From positions 310,001-374,000 of the forward strand of contig NC_057370.1 in assembly GCF_016906535.1 (NCBI RefSeq): 64,000 nt of DNA, in the 5' to 3' direction. Under the pieces are notes generated by a model. It was given only the letters and a program-made list of their open reading frames with translations, did no database searches and was not told where the DNA came from. The first letter of the stretch is position 1. The number at the start of each line of letters is the position of its first letter. The DNA is from Rhizoctonia solani. Taxonomy: Eukaryota; Basidiomycota; Agaricomycetes; Cantharellales; Ceratobasidiaceae. Shown here piece after piece: positions 12,096 to 20,047 of the stretch. Position numbers and translations under genes: made by a program.

Positions 12096-12533
12096 TGTCA
12101 TGACCCATGCCTTTGCTGGCATGTCTCCTGACCAAGCCACCTACTAATAGGATATTCCACAGTCTTTAGAAGGCCGCATATACTCACATATATGCAGTCA
12201 GAACTGTCATTACTCTAAGCGCTCATGACTTAGAGACTGACAGTCCACCAGGGTCACATGACCTCCCCCCTCCAGTCCTTTATCAAATACTATACTAAAC
12301 TACTATGGATTTGAGGTGGGGGGGGGGATGACATAATCTCTTCTATAATAATATATTATTCAGACCTTGCCTGCAGGCTCCCTTAACATTGGCCCATGGC
12401 TAGGGGGGCAGGGGGAGTGCAACATCCCCCAACAATATATATTATTCATATATTGCTGTGCATCACATATGCTATATATATCTTTGACAGTGGATATATA
12501 TGGTAATAACCTTTCCAGATATGGGTTATGACA
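12096..12533 (+). repeat. 438-bp solo LTR, copy C (right arm)
   Basis: Mirror image of copy B, flanked by atcta (12091-12095 and 12534-12538), the complement of tagat. It is therefore a duplicate of the same insertion, made when the inverted repeat formed, and not an independent insertion. Confidence 0.85.
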
Positions 12534-13610
12534 ATCTACAATATAGGGGGTATGGTGGATTGAAACACTATCACTCAATCACAGCAATCCTTACAGTATT
12601 GTTGCACTATACTCAATGTTGAGCTCAACAACTGTGACAGTCAAGGGGCACAGGGTTGCAGTAAGTACACTAATAGGTTACCCTGTGTCTGTTGGGACTG
12701 GCCTATGGTCTTAGTGCGCCAAATAACCTCCTATGCTATTTACAGTGAGTCAATCACTAAAGTAAATGCACAGATAAGCTGTTAAAGGCTTGTGTGTATA
12801 TGTCAATATATAAGAGTAAAAGTAGGATGCATTAGAAGCGTCTTCACAGGGTCCTTTTATACCCTGAGAAGGCGCACAAACAAGTATATACATGATTGAT
12901 ATCAAGAGGGGGTACAGGAGGTACATGTGGCAACTGAAACACTTAGGAGAGCCAATACTTTGGTATATAGCAAACAAACAACAGACCCTAATATTTGCCC
13001 CAAGGCAATGTTTGCCCCAAGGCAGTATTTGCCTGTGTGGGTCCTTGGATGTCCCAAGGCTAAGTGTTTCATCCTTGGAGTAAACAGTCCCAAAGGTAGG
13101 ATACTGCTGCATTGGGTACTTACAGTAAATGGGGCATAACTCTGCCAAATGTTGTCCGTTTTGGGAGCTTGACCCAGCGTTCTGGAGCGCACAAACAGGC
13201 GCACCTAAGCGCAAGCAATTTGGCAGTGTGGGATGCCCAGGTGATGGAGAAAAGGCGCATTTAGTGCGTTGGCGCTTAAGCGCTGATTAAGCGCCACAGC
13301 ACTTGCCTATGCAACAGGGGGGACCCTGAATATTTCTGTGTGTAGCCACAAGATAGAATCTTGAATAACAAATACTACAAACAAGAGAAATATAACTTGT
13401 TACTGTTTATCTACTCAGCTGAATATATATATTTAAATGAGTGAGAAAACAGCATATATGCAAAAGGCATTGCATATTGAGGGTATTCCTGAGGTTTGTA
13501 GGTTTTGTAAAGGTCACAATTGGATAGAGGGACCTTGAAAACCCTGGTTTGCATCCTCATCTCATTTGTTTACTGTAAGATTACTAGTGTAATTAATAAA
13601 ATAAGTACAG

Positions 13611-14182
13611 TGTCGTAGACACAGTTGATACCAGGGAATTTATTCCCGTTTTCTCGATTTTAAACGAAGACAAACGGACGACATTTTCAATCACGTGACA
13701 TCGGCGCTTATATCATACGCTAAGCGCCGAGCCACGTCCCCATCCGCGCTTATCTCAGCACACGTAGCCACCTCCACCTGATGACATCATTATGACACGT
13801 CAGTGACACGTATGCATGAGTAAGGCCGACTGCGGAACGGGGTTCTTATTTGATACGGCATTGGATATAATGTAATTGTAAATAGCTTGTCTGTAGAATA
13901 TATAAGAAGGCCAACCAACCATGGTAACACCCAGGTCGATTACCTCTTGTTGCATCCTACATTGTACGAGGGCCTTACAGCCCAGTAAGATACTTAGTTA
14001 CACGCCTTAAGCGTCGTTCTCACTGTACATACGTAGCTCGCCGCCGCCTTACAGCGCGTGGTCATTGTAGTTAGTTAGTTCGTCGTTGTAGGGTACCTCG
14101 CCGCCGCCTTAAGCGGTTTACTGTATTAGTCACACGGCCACAAGCGCCCGCACCCTTGACGTCCTTACAGACGTCTAGGACA
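13611..14182 (+). repeat. Ty3 5' LTR
   Basis: 572 bp, TGTCGTAG...CTAGGACA. It contains a TATA box (tatataag, 13899-13906) about 30 bp upstream of the sequence that pairs with the primer site. Confidence 0.95.
13899..13906 (+). promoter_or_regulatory. Ty3 LTR TATA box
   Basis: tatataag. The expected transcription start about 25-35 bp downstream falls at about 13930-13935, at the beginning of the 13-nt self-priming sequence. Confidence 0.55.
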
Positions 14183-14184
14183 CT

Positions 14185-14197
14185 AGGTAATCGACCT
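14185..14197 (+). other. Ty3 self-priming primer-binding site
   Basis: aggtaatcgacct lies 2 nt after the 5' LTR. It is the exact reverse complement (13 of 13) of 13933-13945 in the LTR, which lies at the predicted 5' end of the transcript. Schizosaccharomyces pombe Tf1 and related chromoviruses prime reverse transcription from the 5' end of their own RNA, and this geometry matches. No standard tRNA 3'-end complement was noticed here. Confidence 0.75.
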
Positions 14198-14663
14198 TAA
14201 GTCGGTTGCAAGCCGTGCCCACCAGCACACCCACACTTAGCCCAACAACGAGAAGGACTCCTGTACTAGCACAAGGGAAATACCGGAGATCGGGATCGCC
14301 TTTCGCTGTTAATAATCAAACCAGCGTCGTCCCCTCCTAGTACCAAATTGCTATAAGGCAGACAGTCCCTATCGCCCGCATACCCCCGGTCGCCGCACCT
14401 TTTACCAGCGGACCTAGACAGCCGATACACCTGCTTGCAGAGACTGGGTTCTACATCACGCCTGTCCACGGCTGTGATTAGTAATTCCTACTGTTCAACG
14501 CTAGGTTGTTTGACGCAAGGTCTTAGCGATCGAGTAATAAAGCGCTCATAAGTCCTGATATAGGCATACCCCCCCACACACCGTCACCATTACCTCCCGC
14601 ACTCCCCCTTGTTCTTCTTCTCGGGCATCCTCCCACGCTGGCCGGTCCTACCCCACACATTCT

Positions 14664-16021
14664 ATGGCAACCCGCTCCCGGCCGCCCTCTCGAGCCCGCT
14701 CCCCTGTCGATCAGGGAGAGTTGGGACCCTTCCTTCCGCCAGCCTCCCCTGAGCTCGGCAAAGTCTCACTTGAGCGGGTCATCCGCCTTCTCTGGGGGCT
14801 CCAATCCCAAGTCGACCGCATCAAGCGGACCCTCTTGGAACAAACTGAAGTTAGCCGAGAGGTTTGAACCAACGTTGAGAATATCTCACAAGCGGTCGAT
14901 GTTGTCAAGGATGGGCTTGCCCAGCTCCAATCCGCCCGGGGTCCCCATACCCCAGAAGAACAAAAACCCCCCGCGGTCAAGGAAACTCCCAGGGCCGCGC
15001 CCAAAGCCAAGCCTATTGGCAAGGCTCAACCATTCCTCGGGGCCCCAGCCCCCATCATCTCCACAGGGGCCCCAGGCGCGACCCCCTCTCCCTTTTCAAT
15101 CCCTACCCTTCCTTGTCCTTCCCTTCAGGACCGGCTCCAGCAGCCCCCCAAGGACCTCCGCCAGCGCCTGTCACTGACCCGGCGCTACCTCCAGCCCCCT
15201 CCACTGTGAAAGTGGACCACCCAGATGCCTTCAAAGGCAAAATTGGCTTGGAGGCCAAACAGTGGCTGACCCGAATGTTGGCCTGGGTACGTCTCAACCA
15301 GAGGCAGTTCCCCTTGGACATGGAGGTCCTGAGCTTCCTGTTGATGAACATGACAGAAGCAGCTGGGGCCTGGGCCCATCCCCACCTGGACCAATTAGGG
15401 TCCCACCGCGCACTCATTCAAACCGTGGATGAGTTCAAAACCGAGTTCCTGGCCGCCTTTGGCGACCCCGACGCTACCAGAGCAGCGGAGCGGAAGATTA
15501 CTTCCCTCACACAAACCGGCACTTGTGCCGAATATATTACTAAGTTCCGCACGCTGCAAATGGAACTCAATTGGAACAATGCCGCACTCCGCGGTCAGTT
15601 TGCGCGAGGACTCCACTGGGAGGTCCAAAAACAAATTGCCACAAGGGAAAGGCAACCCCGTACCCTGAGGGAGCTGCAAGATGCTGCCCTCATCATTGAC
15701 AACGCCCTCCGCGAGGAGCAAGCCAGCCACCCGCAACAGGGTAATAAGCCTGGTAAGACTTCTTCCACCCCCAATTGGGGGGCGAGTACCGGCCAACAGG
15801 CCGCCAAAACCGGTCCCCTTTCCTCCAACCCCAATTACGTTTTGGAGGAAGAACGCAACCGCCGCCGCGCAGAAGGTCTCTGTGTCAAATGCGGCAAACC
15901 AGGACACAAGTTTGCCGAATGTCGGACCGGATGGAAGGCTACCCCAAAGGAGGATAAGGGGAAGGCCAAGGAAGCCGCCAAAATTGGCAAAGACTCTGAG
16001 TACCAATTGGGAAAAGAGTAA
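14664..16021 (+). pseudogene. Ty3 gag (disrupted)
   Basis: Gag starts at 14664 (MATRSRPPSRARSP...) and is interrupted at 14865-14867 by TGA, in a context where CGA (Arg) is likely ancestral. The same frame then stays open to about 15110, where a small indel moves the reading frame. From there to 16021 a 300-residue frame carries the retrotransposon Gag core (DAFKGKIGLEAKQWLTRML to about residue 190 of this block) and one zinc knuckle CVKCGKPGHKFAEC near 15887-15928. Gag forms the virus-like particle and binds RNA. The natural stop TAA at 16019-16021 is preceded by a slippery heptamer leading into pol. Confidence 0.88.
16009..16015 (+). promoter_or_regulatory. -1 ribosomal frameshift heptamer GGGAAAA
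   Basis: In the gag frame it reads G GGA AAA, the X XXY YYZ pattern, two codons before the gag stop. A -1 slip continues AGA GTA AGG GTA... and this frame stays open through position 16099 into pol, giving Gag-Pol without using the downstream ATG. Confidence 0.65.
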
Positions 16022-16098
16022 GGGTACCTGCTGCCGCGCGCAAGGACCCCAAGGACTCTGGCTCTTGTATTGAAATCTGTAATATATCTAGTAGTAGA

Positions 16099-19000
16099 AT
16101 GTCACCCCTGTTCACCATTTTGATCAAACCAGAGAAAAAAGCGGAACCCCTAGAAGTCCTGATAGATTCAGGTGCCACCTCATCCTTCCTCCACCCCCGT
16201 ACCGCGGAACTACTCCGCCTCCCACTCATTGATCTCCCTACACCCCGTACCGTCACTATGCTCGATGGGTCGAGCCCCCAGGCAGGCAAAATCTGGAAGA
16301 AGGCAGTTCTGACCTTCTCCTTAGATGGCAAGAAAATGACAGAGACCTTCCTTATATGTAACACCGGGTCCCATGCTGCTATCTTAGGATTGAAATGGTT
16401 GGACGCCCACAACCCGGAAATCGATTGGAACATGCGTACCCTTACCTTCCCCCATGCAACCCCTGAACATGTGTCCATTGCTGAGGAAGAGGAAGCAGAT
16501 GAGAACCCCCTCGAAGGAGTACCCTCCGAGTACCATCAATACGCCAAGGTATTTGGGGAGGAAGAATTCAACAAGCTCCCTCCACACCGACACTACAACA
16601 TTGGAATAGAACTCACGGAAGAAGGCCCCCTTAACTCCCCCCTTTACAGTATGACAGACGCCGAGTCCGCTACACTCAAGGACTGGCTCAGGGATGAGTT
16701 GAAAGCTGGGAAGATCCGCCCTAGCAAGTCTTCCATCAGTTCCCCCGTGATGTTTGTTCCAAAGAAAGATGGTTCCCGTTGCTTGGTTGTTGACTACCGT
16801 CGCCTTAACAATTGCACCAAGAAAAATGTTTATCCACTTCCCCGTCCGGATGATCTCATGGCCCAGCTCCGTGGCGCCAAAATCTTCACCAAACTAGATT
16901 TACAATGGGGGTACAACAACGTGCGAGTTAAAGAAGGTGATGAGTGGAAGACTGCATTCCGAACCAAGTACGGCCTCTACGAATCCCTGGTGATGACTTT
17001 TGGTTTGACAAACGCCCCCGCCGCCTTTCAGCACTTCATGAACGAGTTGTTTAAAGACCTACTGGATGTATGCGTCATCATATACCTCGATGACATCCTA
17101 ATTTATTCTAAGGATGACGCATCTCACACGGAGCATGTTCATGAGGTCCTAAAACGGTTAATGGATAATCAACTGTTCTGCAAGGCATCCAAGTGTACAT
17201 TCCACGTTACCTCTGTGGAATACCTGGGAATCATCGTCTCCGATAAGGGTTTTAGTCTGGATAAGCTCAAAATCCAGGCGGTACAGGAATGGCCGGTACC
17301 CACTAAAGTCAAGGAAGTCCAATCGTTCTTAGGGTTCGCCAATTTCCTTTGCCGATTCGTCGCCAACTTCAGCCACATGGCTAGGCCATTACACAACCTA
17401 GTCAAGAAGGATACACCTTGGAGATGGGACACAAAGGAACAGGAAGCATTCCAAGAACTAAAGGATGCCATTACCAACGCCCCTGTACTTTGTCACGCCG
17501 ACCCCACCAAGCCCTACTTCCTAGAAACGGATGCTTCTGGTGCAGCCTTAGGTTCCATTCTTAGCCAACGACAGGAAGACGGCCGTTTACACCCACTAGG
17601 GTTCCTATCTGAGTCCTTCAAAGGTGCCGAACAGAATTATGACACCCACGACAAGGAACTCCTGGCTATCATCCGGTCGTTTGAATATTGGCGCATCTTC
17701 TTGGAAGGGACCCTGCACCCCGTAACCGTCTTCACTGACCATCGGAACTTGGAATACTGGAAGGAGTCTAGAACCTTCAATCGCCGCCATGCACGATGGC
17801 ACCTCCTCCTGGCTGGATACAACTTCCAAATTGTGTATTGCCCGGGCAAACAGTCCGGCAAACCAGACGCCTTATCCCGGCAATCAGACCACGCCGATGT
17901 CCCACCTGCCGCCCAGACCATGCTCCCAGACCCTATCTTTGCCAACGTCGCACTAGTCCTACCAGAAAAGGAGTTACAACAGCGTATAGAGTCAAGCCTG
18001 GATCAAGACGAGTCCCTTGAAGAAATCCTACAGTTCCTGCAGAATGAATCCAGAGCACCTCCATCCATCAAACAAGCATTCAAGGACTATCAGATGGAAG
18101 CAGGGTTACTTTTCTACCAAGGGCGGATTGTGGTCCCTGACGTTGGGACCCTACATACGGATTTACTCCAAATCTTCCACGACAGCCCATCGGCAGGGCA
18201 CCCAGGCAGGCAACGGACCCTGGAGCTAATCTCACGCAATTACTATTGGCCAGGCATACGCGCGGACACATACTGGCACGTAGACTCCTGCGAAACCTGT
18301 CAAAGGATTAGGAAACCCAAATACGCGTCAATCCCACCACAGCCGCTAGAACTCCCAGTACGCCCATGGCAACACATTTCCTATGATATGATTGTTGATC
18401 TGCCAAAGGACGGGGCCTACGACTCCATACTAGTTATTGTGGACAGCTTCACCAAGTACGTCATATTGGTAGAATGTTCCAAGAAACTAAAAGCCCCCGA
18501 ACTGGCGGAACTGTTCTTACGACACGTCTGGAAAAAGTACGGAATGCCAGAGAAAACAATCTCAGACCGCAGAAGAGTGTTCAATAACAAGTTTTTGAAA
18601 GCATTGTACCAACGACTGGGCATAGACCCGCACTTCTCCTCCGCTTACCACCCCCAGAGCAATGGGCAGACAGAACGGGTGAACCCCTCCATAGAACACT
18701 TCCTAAGAGCATACTCCGGTACCAATCAAAGGGACTGGGTCAAATGGTTACCAATGGCAGAATTCGCCTACAACAACGCAGTGCATAGTGCCACAGGGAA
18801 GTCACCTTTCAAAGCGCTCCACGGATGGGAACCAACCTTAACCCCTTCCAACATTCCTACGGACGTGCCAGAGGCCAATGAACTGGCGGAAGCCATGGAA
18901 GCACAATGGAGAGAAGTCAAATCCGCCCTCCGGCAGTCTAAACAACAAATGGTAGCCGGAGAACACGGAAGCCCAACAGAGTTTGAGGTCGGAGAAGAAG

Positions 19001-19449
19001 TATGGCTTGATGCAAAGAACGTTAAACTCAAAACCTTAAGCCCCAAGCTAACGGAACAACGCTTAGGACCATTCAAAGTCATGGAAAAAATCTCCAACCG
19101 CGCTTACAGGCTAGAACTCCCACCAACCATGCGCATCCATAACGTATTTTACGTAGGGTTATTGTCTAAGGTCAGAAGGGACGACAAACGGGCCTTCGAG
19201 AACCGTCCACCACCAGTCACCGTGGATGGGGAAGAAGAATATGAGGTTGAAGGAATAACGGATGCGGAGGAACGCAACGGAAAATGGTTCTTCCGGGTCA
19301 AATGGAAGGGCTATGGCCCCGAGGAGAACACATGGGAACCTCGAGAAAACCTAAAAAATGCAGGGAAAATTTTGAAAAGATACGAGGAAGACATGAGAAA
19401 GAAGGCCCTTGGCGCTGCCAAGGCCCTTAAGGGGGGGGCAGTGTTGTAG
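16099..19449 (+). CDS. Ty3 Pol polyprotein with chromodomain
   Basis: A continuous frame of 1,116 codons from the first ATG; the true start is probably by frameshift from gag. Domain order is aspartic protease (LIDSGATSSFLH, residues ~22-33), RT (~190-370, active site YLDDILIYS), RNase H (ETDASGAALGS, ~475), and the integrase HHCC zinc motif (H...H...CETCQ, ~690-735). The integrase core follows with D in VDLP, D in the SDRRRVF segment and E in GQTERVN. A C-terminal chromodomain ends the protein (YEVEGITDAEER...WKGYGPEENTWEP, ~1050-1100). The order PR-RT-RH-IN-CHD defines chromoviruses, whose chromodomain targets integration to heterochromatin. The DRG that usually follows the second catalytic Asp reads DRR here. 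The stop codon lies 8 bp inside the 3' LTR. Confidence 0.95.
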   Translation: MSPLFTILIKPEKKAEPLEVLIDSGATSSFLHPRTAELLRLPLIDLPTPRTVTMLDGSSPQAGKIWKKAVLTFSLDGKKMTETFLICNTGSHAAILGLKWLDAHNPEIDWNMRTLTFPHATPEHVSIAEEEEADENPLEGVPSEYHQYAKVFGEEEFNKLPPHRHYNIGIELTEEGPLNSPLYSMTDAESATLKDWLRDELKAGKIRPSKSSISSPVMFVPKKDGSRCLVVDYRRLNNCTKKNVYPLPRPDDLMAQLRGAKIFTKLDLQWGYNNVRVKEGDEWKTAFRTKYGLYESLVMTFGLTNAPAAFQHFMNELFKDLLDVCVIIYLDDILIYSKDDASHTEHVHEVLKRLMDNQLFCKASKCTFHVTSVEYLGIIVSDKGFSLDKLKIQAVQEWPVPTKVKEVQSFLGFANFLCRFVANFSHMARPLHNLVKKDTPWRWDTKEQEAFQELKDAITNAPVLCHADPTKPYFLETDASGAALGSILSQRQEDGRLHPLGFLSESFKGAEQNYDTHDKELLAIIRSFEYWRIFLEGTLHPVTVFTDHRNLEYWKESRTFNRRHARWHLLLAGYNFQIVYCPGKQSGKPDALSRQSDHADVPPAAQTMLPDPIFANVALVLPEKELQQRIESSLDQDESLEEILQFLQNESRAPPSIKQAFKDYQMEAGLLFYQGRIVVPDVGTLHTDLLQIFHDSPSAGHPGRQRTLELISRNYYWPGIRADTYWHVDSCETCQRIRKPKYASIPPQPLELPVRPWQHISYDMIVDLPKDGAYDSILVIVDSFTKYVILVECSKKLKAPELAELFLRHVWKKYGMPEKTISDRRRVFNNKFLKALYQRLGIDPHFSSAYHPQSNGQTERVNPSIEHFLRAYSGTNQRDWVKWLPMAEFAYNNAVHSATGKSPFKALHGWEPTLTPSNIPTDVPEANELAEAMEAQWREVKSALRQSKQQMVAGEHGSPTEFEVGEEVWLDAKNVKLKTLSPKLTEQRLGPFKVMEKISNRAYRLELPPTMRIHNVFYVGLLSKVRRDDKRAFENRPPPVTVDGEEEYEVEGITDAEERNGKWFFRVKWKGYGPEENTWEPRENLKNAGKILKRYEEDMRKKALGAAKALKGGAVL
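19429..19441 (+). other. Ty3 polypurine tract
   Basis: aaggggggggcag abuts the 3' LTR, within the last codons of pol. Confidence 0.8.
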
Positions 19450-20013
19450 ACACAGTTGATACCAGGGAATTTATTCCCGTTTTCTCGATTTTAAACGAAG
19501 ACAAACGGACGACATTTTCAATCACGTGACATCGGCGCTTATATCATACGCTAAGCGCCGAGCCACGTCCCCATCCGCGCTTATCTCAGCACACGTAGCC
19601 ACCTCCACCTGATGACATCATTATGACACGTCAGTGACACGTATGCATGAGTAAGGCCGACTGCGGAACGGGGTTCTTATTTGATACGGCATTGGATATA
19701 ATGTAATTGTAAATAGCTTGTCTGTAGAATATATAAGAAGGCCAACCAACCATGGTAACACCCAGGTCGATTACCTCTTGTTGCATCCTACATTGTACAA
19801 GGGCCTTACAGCCCAGTAAGATACTTAGTTACACGCCTTAAGCGTCGTTCTCGCTGTACATACGTAGCTCGCCGCCGCCTTACAGCGCGTGGTCATCGTA
19901 GTTAGTTAGTTCGTCGTCGTAGGGTACCTCGCCGCCGCCTTAAGCGGTTTACTGTATTAGTCACATGGCCACAAGCGCCCGCACCCTCGACGTCCTTACA
20001 GACGTCTAGGACA
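19442..20013 (+). repeat. Ty3 3' LTR
   Basis: 572 bp. Seven differences from the 5' LTR, all transitions at CpG sites (see findings). Confidence 0.95.
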
Positions 20014-20047
20014 TACAGATTATTGAAGAAATGCCATATCCATAACA

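Larger units (their letters stand above)
13611..20013 (+). mobile_element. Ty3 chromovirus retrotransposon (Tf1/sushi-like)
   Basis: A 6,403-bp element with two 572-bp LTRs (13611-14182 and 19442-20013), target duplication tacag (13606-13610 and 20014-20018), a self-complementary primer site, gag, a -1 slippery site, pol with a C-terminal chromodomain, and a polypurine tract. The LTRs differ at 7 of 572 positions (98.8% identity). pol is one open frame. gag has a premature TGA and a frameshift, so this copy is not autonomous as it stands. Confidence 0.95.
11952..20047 (-). repeat. Inverted partial copy of the 1,520-bp LTR (right arm), split by a Ty3 insertion
   Basis: 11952-13610 followed by 20019-20047 is the reverse complement of 9990-11674. 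It includes the same solo-LTR insertion with the same (complemented) TSD. The arm ends in ccatatccataaca at 20047, mirroring the tgttatggatatgg start at 9990. The Ty3 element 13611-20013 interrupts the arm. Confidence 0.85.

Noticed and set aside
10415..13214. Open frames of 100-154 codons mirrored in the two palindrome arms (and at 952-1416)
   Set aside because: They lie inside LTR sequence, occur in several frames and both strands, lack domains and splice sites, and are duplicated only because the LTR is duplicated.
16019..16021. Gag stop as a disabling mutation
   Set aside because: A canonical -1 slippery heptamer sits two codons upstream and the -1 frame is open into pol, so this stop is the normal gag terminator.
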